Assembly (NCBI GenBank): GCA_032622095.1
Contig: CP136067.1
Coordinates: forward strand, 180,328,556 to 180,392,555
From: Siphonodentalium dalli
Lineage: Eukaryota > Mollusca > Scaphopoda > Gadilida > Siphonodentaliidae
DNA length: 64,000 nt
Reading direction: 5' to 3'
This document shows, piece by piece, positions 1 to 10,724 of the stretch. The stretch's first letter is position 1, and each line of letters begins with the position of its first letter. The translations under genes and the position numbers were made by a program. The notes under the pieces were generated by a model that was not told the DNA's origin, did no database searches, and was given only the letters and a program-made list of their open reading frames with translations.

Positions 1-1890
1 CGATACGTTTGTATAAAATAGGCATTGGAAGCATGCAGCTATGTGTATGTGTGGATGGGGTCTGACACGAAAACACAGTTAAAAAGCGCGCTCGTGCAGT
101 TAAGTATGCACCAGTCATTATACTGATTATCGCCCTTGCATTAAAATATCATAATTATACTTAGACACGCCCTAGTATCTGTCACCAGACACTGTACCTA
201 GGCATATAACACACACAGAACCAACATTCGTTTCTGCGCTGTGGCGGGTGTTTGTCCGCTGTGTTGGAGTTTATACGGCCGCTGTGGCGGTCAAATAGCG
301 CTTTTTCGGGCGACCGAAATATCAACATGGACATGTAATTATCATATGTATTACAATAAACGGCTCACAGCCCTGTATGGTGATATTAGTGCCAACAGAT
401 GCACGCTTCCGTGCCTCTCCATTAGTTTCTATATGTCTGAGAAAAACGCTACACAAAATGCCTGGGTATGATTTCTGAGTATTGTCTCCCACCGAAACCA
501 GTCTGATTTTAACACAATCATAACACGTTGACACCCTACCGATGAGCTTCGTGGGAGCTACAATAATTCATGAACGGATCAATATTGGCCAAATGTCATA
601 AAAGCCACTAATAGTCGAGAAACAGCGCAGAAACGATTGGTCGGTGTCAGCCCTATATTCCTCTATTATTGCCCCCCCCCCCCCTTTGCTGCACCAACGC
701 TGTTAAATGTACAACATAGCATTTTTTCATTATTATGGTATACTCCAAATATTTTTACCTTTATATGGCAATAAAAATAAAATATGTTTAGCATAAAAAT
801 AAAGAGAAATTGTCTCACTTATATATGTGCGGGAGTTGAAAACATCTGGTACGTGTACATCCACGGCTTTTTTGCGAATCGTTTGGGAGAATATCAATTT
901 TGTATCTTAGGATGTCATTTATTTACCGACATAATGATGTTCATGGTCGTCGAAATGTGGAAAAAGTGAAATTGCTATGTCAAATCACCAGATACACTTA
1001 CACATTATATTGGCTTCAAGCGCATAAATCCATTAGGCTAGTTCATTCCGATCCCATCAGTCCCTGGTCGATAAGGACACTACTTAGACAGTAGCGAGTT
1101 TGCGATACCCGTCGACGGGAACGAATACGGGTAAATCTGTGAACATCGTCACGGTCACTTGGGTACTTTCAATGCAGCACATAAAGCGATAGCGAATTAA
1201 AACGGGTAGATTTGTCCCATTGACCGGTAGCCTTTCACTGCGATTTTCTCACTCAAAGGTCCATGAATTCCATGAAATTCCAGTCAGCTATGCGTTAACC
1301 TATTTATTGAAAGATTTCATGGGCAAATATTATTGATAAAGTTGTCATTTTAACCCAGGATTTGTGTTCAAATTCTCGAGGCGGATTCTAGCACTTAGAT
1401 AAATACGGAAGGCCGATTTTTTTTCACTAACAACTTTGTTCACTACATTAATGACAGGTTGTGATTAATAGAGTGAGTAGAGGGTGCTATAGACGCCCGT
1501 TGCAGGGACATGGCTATAGATGGTCTGCGCGTCAAATTCACAAGTTTGCGCGTAAATCCATCCCCTCCCCTTGGCTGGCATCAAGCTTTCCAATTGTTGG
1601 AAATTTTGAGACCTGACACCCCCCCCCCCCCCCCCAAGCTTGAACAACTTTCAACTGTTTCTGACAGCCATTTCAGTCCAAATTTTGTTACCAAAAATAG
1701 GGAAATATGCAAATGTTGGTCTAAAAACTACAAATTATCCACTAATAAATTGTTCGAAAATCAAACTACGAAAACAATTTCAACCTATTGTTTGTGTGAA
1801 AAATTTCCTAATGTTGAACATTTGACCAAAGTTGGGGAGGGGGTTAAGACACCCCTGTCGTCACGTCCCTGTCTCTTTTAATATATATTT
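1..1890. other. Unassigned AT-rich DNA
   Basis: No gene or element is recognised. Open frames are short (up to about 120 codons), overlap on both strands and show no domain. There is a 13-C homopolymer near 672-684 and another C-run near 1619-1635. At about 1090-1105 the string GCGAGTTTGCGAT recurs, inverted, in the palindrome at 3087-3167, so this stretch probably holds decayed repeat DNA. Confidence 0.5.
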
Positions 1891-1895
1891 ACTAT

Positions 1896-2080
1896 CTGAA
1901 CGGACATGGCGCATTTGAACCACAATACTTGTGTATACTGTAGTGGGGATAATATAGGCCGCCAAATACATGAAATAGCTGTTTTCTTTGTTTCGCACAA
2001 AAGTGAAGCAAACGCTCTTTATTCAATCCGTATAATAAACAGACTACATTTTGACACCTTTTTTGTTACCAAGTTAAACA
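1896..2080. mobile_element. Probable decayed relative of the TTAA-flanked MITE at 18501-18800
   Basis: The left part (GAACGGACATGGCGCATTTGAACC) resembles the terminal inverted repeat of the MITE at 18501. The interior also shares the AAACGCTCTTTATT motif seen in other TTAA-flanked MITEs of this window. The right end is not clear. Assignment rests on patchy identity only. Confidence 0.3.
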
Positions 2081-2198
2081 TGTCAACCTACCTCCTGATT
2101 TAGATCCCGACAACAATCCCAATTATTGGGATAAATATTCCCTTGCCACGACGGGCCGACCCTTCGATCTGTTGAAAAGATTCCAAACAACGGTTTAC

Positions 2199-2592
2199 TT
2201 AAAGCTACTCAAACCGATCAGACGGTCCCCATATCATAACGTTACAACAAGAACATTTCTTCAAAATACGCTTTTGTTATCAGAATCGATTAATTACAAC
2301 AAAATAATGCTAACTGCTGTCAACTATAGTATAAAATTTTTGCCGCATTACCACTTGATTTTAGAGTTAAGCATCTTCATCCGCAATTTTGTCCGAGACC
2401 GTTGATTTGATGACTCTTTCCTGGGCCACAAATAATTACACAATTCAAGAAATAACAAACTTCAAAAATAGATATCTGATCACTCTGCGCTTTGATGGTG
2501 GGTTCCTCGATTCGAATCAAATATTTTGTTCTACCCCCGAAGCCAAAAACAATAGTAACTTGGGAGCATTAATTCGGATTATGCATCTTTGA
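2199..2592. mobile_element. TTAA-flanked MITE, family 2, older copy
   Basis: It starts at a TTAA and runs to a degenerate TTGA. It aligns over its ends and much of its interior with the better copy at 46377-46842: both carry CCGATCAGACGGTCCCCAT near the left end and a stretch reading CTTCAAAAAT-GATATCTGATCACT on the right. The TTAA target preference is typical of piggyBac transposons. The element has no coding capacity of its own and is more diverged than the 46-kb copy. Confidence 0.7.
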
Positions 2593-3086
2593 TATGACTA
2601 AATATTCCCTAAATAAAATAAGGGACAAATGCGGTATTATATCGAACTGAAAGTGCATGTAGGACAATTTTAGACCCTTGGTCTAAAACAATTCATTTTA
2701 CACCGAATATTGGTTGGACATTTTAACTATATATAACGTAATTGTATATTTGAGCTATCATAATCTATTTTCTAAGTTTAAAAATTCCAACAGATTTATT
2801 GTCAACGCTCGGTCGGTCTATGACTTGTAGAATCCAATTGTTGAACATTTTACCAATATGAAAAGAAAAGCAACGTCCTCTTCCAACTGCCACCTAGCTC
2901 GTCCTTGGTGAAAGCAACTGATTATCATGGGGCTCATCTAATCTAAATACATATTTCCAACAACCCATAACGCTAAGTATAACATCGGCCAAAACGCGAA
3001 TAACAATCTATATCATGATATCTTTTTTGTTGCACTTGGCTCACCATACATTACCAGTCGATGTGATGAATTATACCGGTAAAACA
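2593..3086. other. Unassigned AT-rich DNA
   Basis: I see no gene, tandem repeat or inverted repeat in this stretch between a MITE and a palindrome. Confidence 0.4.
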
Positions 3087-3167
3087 GTTTGCGATTTCAA
3101 AACGTGTACCGGTACGGGTAGCTACCCGTACGCGTATCGGTACCCGTACCGGTTTGAAATCGCAAAC
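3087..3167. repeat. 81-bp imperfect palindrome
   Basis: The arms read GTTTGCGATTTCAAA...CCGGTAC on each side, meeting in a GTACGGGTAGCTACCCGTAC centre. It could extrude as a cruciform. It is likely the remnant of a foldback MITE, because a related GCGAGTTTGCGAT string occurs near 1090. Confidence 0.75.
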
Positions 3168-3198
3168 TCGCTAGTATCCCAAACGTTCAGTTCAACTT

Positions 3199-3564
3199 CG
3201 GAATCTCGCCCTGCTACTCAATAAGACAACTTACATCAACAATCTGACATGCTGCGCATGTGGTAAGCAATATAACAACGAACTTCTCCATGCAATAAGG
3301 TACTCATCTTCTGGTGTTATTCTGTCGCTACGTAATATCTACTGGGAGACATTTCTCAACCACTATGGAGTCTCTGTGTTTGTATTTATGCACGATTCCT
3401 TGAGCGACGAAGAACTTAAAGCACTTATTCTAGGAGGGGACGTTCCAACACAGCTACAGAATCTTGTCGATAATCAGCACGCAATAATACTTTTCTCTGC
3501 AACCTACCTTCTTGCCTCGTGCTCCCTGATTAGAGGAAACACAATGACAAACAGCCGTGGTTGA
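3199..3564 (+). pseudogene. LINE ORF2 C-terminal remnant
   Basis: The plus-strand frame ending at 3564 is open from about 3223. It shows a cysteine cluster (CCACGK) then a histidine, a conserved W in a YWETFLNHYG stretch and a DEELKALILGG motif. The same order, a Cys finger, then W..L...FG, then LxxxLGG, closes the 634-residue LINE ORF on the other strand at 35293-37197 (CNRC..., FWYSLIDIFG, LAFCLGG). This is therefore the carboxy end of a related, 5'-truncated LINE. The upstream part is missing and no start codon is relevant. It lies next to the palindrome at 3087. Alternative: chance resemblance of a short ORF, which I think unlikely given the shared spacing. Confidence 0.6.
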
Positions 3565-3960
3565 ATCCACACGCTATCTTATAATGTGGCATGCACATTC
3601 TGCATTCTAACTTTTACATATGCTGTCACATAAGTGTATAGTATACTTTTTCACAGTTGTCATACTCATGTTCAAAATTGTAAATAATCTTGTTGTAAAT
3701 ACTCTTCTCCGGAAATGGAGGCATTGAAATAAATATATAACAAGGACCCTTGTATAGATAACAAAGACATCCGCTGTGTCCACATAGGCAGACAATATAC
3801 AGCTAATAGCGCTAATAATAAACCATACCAACCCACCAAACGAACAATACTTATTACTGAAATGCATATTTTCAATACTGATCCATAAATTGTCTATTAT
3901 ATAGACGTTTACGTTACTCCGTAAAAGTGAAGTGCATCAAAGACTCGTCCACCCGCCAAC
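3565..3960. other. Unassigned AT-rich DNA
   Basis: Short overlapping minus-strand frames (60-90 codons) lack any recognisable domain. It may be 3' flanking or tail sequence of the LINE fragments on either side. Confidence 0.4.
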
Positions 3961-3965
3961 AACAT

Positions 3966-4420
3966 GTTATTATTATTATTATTATTATTTATTTAATACA
4001 TTTATAACGCGCAAATTCCATATACATGTTCACATGCGCAACAAAGTTATATAGTTTACACGAGTCTGAAAAAAGTTGTCGAGAAATACAAATTACGATA
4101 CCAGTAGCTGCATGATAGTCAGTTTCAAAAGCTAATTTAAAGAAATGAGTCTTCAACAGATGACGAAACTCCATTAAGTCCCAACAGCCTCGAATTTCAC
4201 CAGGCAGGGAGTTCCACAATGATGGAGCGCAAACACTGAAAGAACGATCTCCGGAGTGACTGTAACTTCTGCGCTCTTCTAATAAGTTCATCCCATTCGA
4301 GCGCAGTTCCCTACCATCAGTTGTTTTCTCTATATCAAGTTCTTGCAGGTATACGGGGGCAAATTTGTATTTCGCCTTGAAAGTCAACACCAAGATTTTG
4401 AATTTAATTCGATATTTCAC
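3966..4420 (-). pseudogene. L2/CR1-like LINE, C-terminal fragment with ATT-repeat tail
   Basis: The minus-strand frame 3989-4420 encodes 143 residues. Residues about 5-105 match the extreme C-terminus of L2/CR1-clade LINE reverse-transcriptase ORFs: an RIKFKILVLTFKA start, a YLQEL motif, then a GDRSFSVCAPSLWNSLP signature followed by an F-LLKTHFF motif. Everything upstream, including the catalytic palm, is missing, as expected of a 5'-truncated insertion. The minus-strand 3' end at about 3966-3989 is a run of ATT/TAA trinucleotides, a typical LINE tail. A stop follows shortly after the homology. It cannot be active. Confidence 0.85.
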
Positions 4421-4459
4421 AGTTTATTACACCGGATAAGTTCATAATACAATGTTCTT

Positions 4460-4531
4460 GAGCTTCCTCTTTCAAATGGCATATATTTTATATATGTGAT
4501 CTGGATGTTCGAAAATTAAGTGGGCCTTTAA
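4460..4531. mobile_element. End of a TTAA-flanked element (AAGTGGGCCTTTAA terminus)
   Basis: The string TTCGAAAATTAAGTGGGCCT followed by TTTAA also occurs at 51080-51104 and 57263-57288, and inverted at 57680-57704. The inner sequence (CTTTCAAATGGCATAT...) also matches 57680-57760 inverted. Only this end is seen here; the other end was not located. Confidence 0.55.
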
Positions 4532-5535
4532 CAAATATAGTATGACATGAATAACAATCATTCGGTCAGGCGCCCCCCCCCCCCTTCACCGATCAGCATA
4601 ATGAACAAGGCGCCTTGTCGGCCGAGCCCCGAATAACCTAAATCCACGACAGGCATCGGTAGTCAAACTGATTAATGATGACAGAATAAGTCGCAAATGA
4701 CCAGCGTCTCAGGGGATCACATTTATCATTGTTAATCTATTAGCGGATACATTGGAGTATTGGAACAAGCCATTTGCTTCACCCCCAAAAGAAGTTCAGG
4801 TCAATTTGCGTCCAGCTAATTATGACATGTATAATCGACGCGTCAGATGCACACGCCTTTTGAAGGAGTCAAATTGGCGGGAAATAGGTATCCCTTTGAG
4901 ATCCCAGCTAGGTCGGATGATCAATTTCCTTCAACACCATGGACTGTAATATGACTAATTTTCTTTAATCGTCAGGTGGTCGTCTCATTGTCAGCGAGAA
5001 CAGACGAGAACAGATTTTAACGATACGAGCGAGGAACACCAATCGATTTTTTATCAAGTGAAAAGGGCAAATCCCGTTGTGAATGAACAACTAATAATTG
5101 TTACAAGTGTTCTCGGTGCGTTAAGAGTAACTACGTGAATGTACTGGCTATTAGCCAGGTTCAGTCCACGAACATGTAACTTGTAACGTGTAACCGTTGT
5201 AAATTCCAGATCAGGCAGCGATCCAAGTTGATTGAGCTCAGCACGAGCCTAACTTCAGCGGGGATTATGGACGATCCATTGTCCGCTGAAGTCAGTAATC
5301 CGATCATCAGGTGGGCGATGTCCAGGAGCGCTCAAGCCGGGACGTTTTATCCCACCGACGGTCGGAGCTCGAATGATGATGATTTAACATGAGAAATATT
5401 TCAACTTATATATCATACTGGTTACTGACCACAGTTCATAGTGAACAAACTCAGTGATAACATATCAATGTTGAGTCGTGAGTTTGTATATATAACCGCG
5501 ATAAGGGAAAGGTTGCATGCGACAACAACCTCGCG
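4532..5535. other. Unassigned stretch with C-runs and a moderately GC-rich block
   Basis: It contains a C-homopolymer near 4571-4584. A GC-richer block at about 5210-5390 ends in an ATGATGATGATTT tail, which may be a short retroposon tail. The 65-codon frame at 4752-4949 has no recognised family. No function can be assigned. Confidence 0.4.
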
Positions 5536-6557
5536 ACGGTACTGAACATTCTTGTTCCGATCAATCGACGGGACGGTCGCATTGTGCTTGACACACGACC
5601 CGTTGATCGACCGTGAGTTTTGTGTCGGGCTTGGCTGGACATGGATAGCTTAATCCCCAGCCTAGTCCGCAACGTGCTGAATGGATTCCCGTCTGCCCAT
5701 TATCTTGGTTGGCATGTGCATGCCTGCGCGGTCAGACTGAACGCGGTTTTGGAGTACCGAGTCGCCCGGCGGAACCCTCTGCCGGCCGCGGCTCGGTAGG
5801 ACCGACCGGAATCCACCGGTCCGGGGCTGGCCAGACCACCACAGACGGGTTGGAGAGGAAGAATAGGTCGAAGAAGACACCATCGCGCCGCCGCAGGGAC
5901 GCCGACGGGAAGGCCAGGTGGAGACGGGGAACTGAGAGACGCCTAGTTCGCCCCCACCTGGTCCCGGCGCAGCAACAACAGCAGCCTACCGTCGACGTGC
6001 CAGAAACAACCACCAGCGGAAACGACAGGGACGCCGATGTAACCCCGGCTGTCGCCGACTTTGAGGTGATGATGGAGACTTTGCCACCACTACCACCGTC
6101 TCCAAACCCGGATGTAGCGGAGGACTACAATCCACCGACACAGATACCTCCGGTGTCCCCCGTCTGCATCGCGGAAGAGGAGCAGGAGTCACCACCCCCC
6201 TTCTCCTGTCGAATATGGGGATATTGAACATGATAAGTTCATGGAAGAACAACAAAAGGCCAGGAGAGAACGACAAGAAATGATGAGAGAACATCAAAAG
6301 CTCAGGAAAGAACAACAAGAACTCATCGGACATCTTATACAACAACTGACATCTCCACCATCTTCAACAGAAAAACCCAATTCAAAGAAAAAGAGGGGGG
6401 GGAAATAATTCAACATCTCAAATTGCTTCTTTCTTTTCTTTTTTTTTAGTTTGTTTCTTTAATATAGGCAATCACATTAGGGGTGAAGGCCCTTTCGGCC
6501 ATCCCGGGGCTAGCCCCCCCCCCCCAATCACGGGAGGGGAAAAAACGGTACTGAACA
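5536..6557 (+). mobile_element. Coding retroposon, copy 1, with 13-bp target-site duplication
   Basis: A 996-bp body at 5549-6544 is bounded by an exact 13-bp direct repeat, ACGGTACTGAACA, at 5536-5548 and 6545-6557. It contains one frame that begins ATGGATAGCTTAATCCCC at 5641 and ends after a lysine-rich tail at 6408. It closes with a 3' hairpin-rich segment (GGGGTGAAGGCCCTTTCGGCC, CCCGGGGCTAGCCCCCC). Related copies lie at 30899-32079 (minus) and 38645-39719 (plus). The direct repeats and 3' structure indicate LINE-type target-primed insertion. No reverse transcriptase is encoded. This copy is the most diverged of the three. Confidence 0.85.
5641..6408 (+). pseudogene. Frameshifted basic ORF1-like protein of the coding retroposon
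   Basis: Start chosen at 5641 because the same ATG-GA(T/C) context opens the intact homologue at 31917. The first frame runs about 52 codons to a stop at about 5796, and covers a GWHVHACAVRLNAVLEYRV stretch that aligns with SWSLQSSGGYLTLCLEFRT of the open copy. The reading then moves to a second frame, with KKTPSRRRRDADGKARWRR aligned to KKTPSRRRRDAARRAKWKK and a proline-rich acidic middle. Near 6200 it moves to a third frame with an EEQQKARRERQEM coiled-coil-like segment, ending KPNSKKKRGGK. At least two frameshifts make it non-functional. The family's biochemical role is unknown. The basic patches suggest nucleic-acid binding, by analogy with LINE ORF1 proteins (inference). Confidence 0.7.
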
Positions 6558-6818
6558 CTGCCGGGCAAGTGGGAACGAAACATACACTTAAGTTGATATG
6601 GACTATAACTGCGGCTTGTTAATTGTGTAACGGGAATAACCCCTAATTAATGGTGAACGGGAATAACCCCTAAATTCAACATGAATGATCATGGCAATTT
6701 TTTTTAAACCTTAATCTTCCATAATTGAAACTACATCCTCAAATTTATTTCATTCATTGAAAATATGGGGAACTTATCTGGAGCAAGAATTGGTTTATTT
6801 TGCTGGAAAAGATAATAT
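6558..6818. other. Unassigned AT-rich spacer
   Basis: It contains a short direct repeat (GGGAATAACCCCTAA twice, near 6630-6672). Nothing else is recognised. Confidence 0.4.
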
Positions 6819-7193
6819 TTAAAGGCATATTATGGACTTATTCGGGTGCGTGAAACTGATAAGGTGGTACTCAGGTGCCACACCAAATGTGGGAATGTAG
6901 CATTCTACTAACATCGCCGAAAATCTCAAAGAAATCGACCATACCACTCCATAGAAATCATCGTCTGAACTATGCTTAATTGTAAATATTTTCATCTTGA
7001 TTCGGGACGCAACAACCGGCGATAAACTAGCGCAAATTAGTTTGCCATCGAGAGTCATTGCATTTAATTAATATATAAAAATGACGGTGTGTGCTGCAAA
7101 TTTGGATTAATATTCTTAAAAATAACTACTTTGAGCAAGATTATTCTCCATTTCAAATTGATCACCCAACCGGAGTGTTTCACTCCAATTTAA
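6819..7193. mobile_element. TTAA-flanked MITE, family 3, copy a
   Basis: It is flanked by TTAA at 6819-6822 and 7190-7193 and is about 375 bp long. The inverted copy at 37487-37858 matches along its length, including GACTTATTCGGGTGCGTG near one end and GATCACCCAACCGGAGTGTTTC-like sequence at the other. Terminal inverted repeats are weak beyond TTAAAG. It is non-coding; small ORFs inside it are incidental. Confidence 0.75.
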
Positions 7194-7520
7194 GCAATTT
7201 TGAACACTTCCTTAAAAATATCTTCCTGATGTTCAACAATGCTGTCTTCTGAAGTTGATATGAACTATTAAACCTGTGATGTACTATAGGTCACGATATC
7301 ACCTTTCAGTTTTTTTTGTGATTTTCAAAGTGATTCAACTACAGTTTGATTTCAATTAAATTTTATAAATATTTTTTCTGATCAAAAACATGTCAACAGA
7401 TTATGATGTATGCATTATCTCCATTTGAATTAAAACAATTACTATAGTTCACAATGATTGCAGTGCAGTGATGTCAAGTCATTTAAATTTCGATATGTGA
7501 AGAACTGTGATTTCTGTGCA
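7194..7520. other. Unassigned AT-rich DNA
   Basis: Nothing recognised in this spacer between two MITEs. Confidence 0.4.
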
Positions 7521-7913
7521 TTAAAACCCTTTACCCAACAAAGCGGCCAAAAACGCACAAATAAAGCTTCAACAGCCTAAAATATCTTCGGTCTGTCTCA
7601 ATAACACCATACAAATATGGATATCATTGGAACCGGTTCATTGACCACATTGTGATGGTTACAGTTATGCCCTGTGCCAATGCATGCTCTTATATATGCG
7701 AGTCGACCATAGGTCGCCTCGCATATATAAGAGAATGCATTGGCCTAAAAAAAATCTTTTTTATAATATTTTTCTACATTCTTTGACAATTTTATCATTT
7801 TTAATATGTGTTAAGCCAATGCATTCTCTTATATATGCGAGGCGACCTATGGTCGACTCGCATATATAAGAGAATGCATTGGCACAGGGCCGTTCTGTTG
7901 GGTAAAGGGTTAA
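7521..7913. mobile_element. Foldback MITE with nested palindromes
   Basis: The outer inverted repeats are TTAAAACCCTTTACCCAACA at 7521 and its complement ending at 7913 (GTTGGGTAAAGGGTTAA). Inner arms at 7669-7745 and 7814-7890 are inverted copies of each other. Each inner arm is also itself a 67-bp palindrome (7677-7743), from CCAATGCA through the GTCGACCATAGGTCGC centre to TGCATTGG. The same palindromic module occurs in a different element at 40870-41333. It is non-coding. Confidence 0.85.
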
Positions 7914-8560
7914 AGACGACTTCTGGCCTAGAGGCCTATACTGAAGACTGACAACTAACCATGTTCAGTAACCAAAACGATGTAAATTGGGAGACACGTC
8001 AATGCACATGAACCAATATTAATATTGCCACAAAGAATTCCACTGGTCTAACTCCAAGTTCCATGCACTTAACCAGCCTTCTGAACGTGCCCGAACAAGA
8101 CATATTTTGTGCATCTCATTTCAAAGAACATGTCATCTCTCCAACAAATCCATGCCAAGTATGCCGGTTTTGTGAAACCATGTCGTATAATGAACCTTTC
8201 CACAGCTATCAATCAAGTAATTATAAGCAGGTATTTTCTACCAATCAGCTGCTGAGCCGGTCTCTTGCTGCTGCCAGCGTTTGCCTGTCTTCAAAGAACT
8301 TTGTGTTGTCAAATCATAATGTACTGAATTTGTATATGTATAATGATGTTGGAAACTTATTAATGATTTTAAAACTGTTTTTCATTTGGTGTGAAATCTG
8401 TCGTAACATTCACAACTAAGATAAAGAGAAGGTATGTTATTATGAGGTGTATTATAGCATACAGTCATGCATTGTAAAATAAATATATATCTATATCTGC
8501 AGAAGCCTTGTCTCCTAGCAACCATAAGCTCCTTAATCAATGCATATATGTGGAAACCTC
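7914..8560. other. Unassigned stretch with a 118-codon frame of unknown nature
   Basis: A plus-strand frame at 8063-8419 (118 codons) contains several cysteines, including a CQVCRFC cluster, but matches no family I recognise. Its AT-rich C-terminal third looks non-coding. I do not regard it as a gene. Confidence 0.35.
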
Positions 8561-8854
8561 CCTTGCCTCAAGCTTTATCTGAAATGGATTTTTAAACTAC
8601 GGAAACTAACTACACCACATTGTCAAATGTTCCTTGAAAGATTTATGTGTGAAATGAGCCTCTGTCACTGGAGCGATATGTCTGCCCAAAATCCATGCAT
8701 GGTTTATCGCCCTTGATTACTCGGTAAGACCGCTGCAATCGTCGATATCTTACCCTGAACAAATTTTGTGTAATTTCGTACCTTAAGTTTGGAAAGTCCC
8801 ACTAGAACCAAAGAACTGTATTGCGAAACGGTGCGATTTGGTTCTCTAATTATT
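8561..8854. repeat. Dispersed repeat R2, left part, interrupted by a LINE
   Basis: The sequence around GATTACTCGGTAAGACCGCT and GAAAGTCCCACTAGAACC aligns with the uninterrupted copy at 47905-48560. The match breaks at 8854 and resumes at 10186 after the LINE insertion, so R2 is older than the LINE. Nature of R2 is unknown; no coding capacity seen. Confidence 0.65.
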
Positions 8855-10199
8855 AGTTTCGTTCAATCCCAAGAAAACCAAGGCAATATCCTTCTCATTC
8901 GTGCCTCAAGATAATTCCCCAGATTTAATATTCCAGGACGAAACTATTTCATTTAACGAATCGCATAAGCACCTTGGCCTTGAATTTCAATCAAATTTAA
9001 AATGGAACAAACAAATAGAATACACAGCAAACAAAGCTGCTTCTAGACTATCACAATTGAGGAAATTTAAAAACGATCTCGATAGAAAGACACTCGAAAA
9101 AATTTACAATGCGTATATCCTTCCTATTTTGGATTATGCTGACGTCGTATGGGATTCAGCACCCGATTACTTATTGGAAAAACTCGACCGAATACATAAA
9201 GACGCCGCTAGAATCGTAACCGGCCTAAATCGTTCAGTATCACTTAACAAGTTATGGCTTGAGGTAGGTTGGCGGACACTACACAGGCGTAGGCAACATC
9301 GCCATTTGCAAGCAATTTACAGAATTATCAATGAAGACGCCCCTTTGTATCTGACATATCTCCTACCGGCACGCTCCAGAGAACGATCGGATTATAATCT
9401 TAGATTTCCAAATAAATTTTATTCCTATTTCGCTAACACTGAGCATTTTAAACAGTCATTTCTCCCATCTGTTGTTCTGGAATGGAACAAATTACCTGTG
9501 TATGTAATCAATGCAACCTCCATTTCCGATTTCAAAGCCAATTTAGGGATTATAGACCCAATAATAAAACCACCCTCTTATTTTTATACAGGAAAAAGGA
9601 AAATTAATACAATACACTGTAAAATTCGGAATCAGTGTAGTGATCTCCGTTCGGATATGTTTGATAATCACATATCAGATTCGCCTATATGCCCCTGTAA
9701 CTTAGACATTGAAGACGCCAATCACTATTTTCATGTTTGCCCTTTATTTGTAGATCAGAGAATTGACTTTTACCGAAATTTAAGTATTAATGGCTTTCAA
9801 TCATTAGAAGCAAATCATTTCTTATATGGGGTAAAAGGTATATCAAATCAAAAGAACACTACTCTTTTCCGCATTACTCAATCTTTTATAGCTAAAACAG
9901 AGCGTTTTGAATAAACCCATGTATGGTAAATTTCGCTATTCATCTTTCAACTCACTGAGTTCTAGCTTTTTCTTCATAACCGAGATTGGAATACAGATGG
10001 AAACCCGACATCCGCAGCACACACACTCTGCACTCTTCTTTATAAACAGTTTGCTATATATGCTATGTATTTTTATGTATGTTCCATGATTGTATTAGGA
10101 GAGGGGCAAATTTGTAAGTTTTGTAACTTGTGCCCTGATCCCTATGTATATTTTTCTAAATACATTAAAATATGTTTAAAGTAAAGTTCTCTAATTATT
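8841..10199 (+). mobile_element. 5'-truncated LINE with 14-bp target-site duplication
   Basis: The direct repeat GTTCTCTAATTATT stands at 8841-8854 and 10186-10199, bounding a 1331-bp LINE body at 8855-10185. The body opens directly inside the reverse-transcriptase frame, a classical 5' truncation. It ends in an AT-rich 3' untranslated region after the stop at 9914. The host sequence on both sides is repeat R2. Confidence 0.9.
8856..9914 (+). pseudogene. LINE reverse transcriptase, C-terminal half (thumb and Cys-His tail)
   Basis: The frame is open from the insertion boundary to the stop at 9914, with no internal stop. It begins SFNPKKTKAISFSF, the post-palm K-T-K motif of non-LTR reverse transcriptases. 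A LGLEFQSNLKWNKQI segment follows, then the YNAYILPILDYADVVWDSA signature and the conserved RIHKDAARIVTGL helix. Near residue 275 lies a CPCNLDIEDANHYFHVCPLF Cys-Cys-His-Cys cluster typical of LINE ORF2 C-termini. The catalytic palm with (F/Y)ADD and the endonuclease are absent because of 5' truncation, so it cannot be autonomous. The lack of stops suggests a fairly young insertion. An apparent start at 8901 (GTG) is not a biological start. Confidence 0.9.
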
Positions 10200-10530
10200 T
10201 TATCAACACAAATGTCTAAAAGCACATGGACGACATTGTCAGAACATGCATTGTATGTCAAACACAACACAACATTTCTAATTTGCTGCAATTTTAATGA
10301 GTAGCCTGCGAAAATCGTCAACAAACATTCCCCAAATAAGTTTAGAGCGGGAATTGTTCTCGAAGCACATAGGAAATTTGACTTTGGGGTTTTCGTAATT
10401 ATGGCTGAAAAACCCCACGCTAAATTATCCAGCCGGTAACAGAGTCAGAAATGAAGTATGACTGGTGCGCTCTGGTAGCGATAGATGCCTGACTGCTAAA
10501 TGTCGGAAACAGTTCAACGTTATTACGTTG
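10186..10530. repeat. Dispersed repeat R2, right part; crosses the tandem-duplication boundary
   Basis: It resumes after the LINE and aligns with 48180-48560, sharing TCTAATTTGCTGCAATTTT, AATTGTTCTC(G/A)AAGCACATAG and AGTATGACTGGTGCGCTCT. The start of the 9.25-kb duplicated unit (10309) lies inside it, so only the part from 10309 on is repeated again at 19567. Confidence 0.7.
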
Positions 10531-10724
10531 GTCTGTCGCCGACATTCCTGCACCCGGACGTATTGTCCTCACCTTGACAGGGGCCCATTACAAACATATT
10601 AACAAATGCATGTCTGTCGAAAAACCATTTAATTTATGTGTAAATACATTGTCTCATGTTCCATTTTTTTAGTTTATGGATGAGACATAAAACATTTATT
10701 AAACTCTGTGGGTTTTTTTCTACG

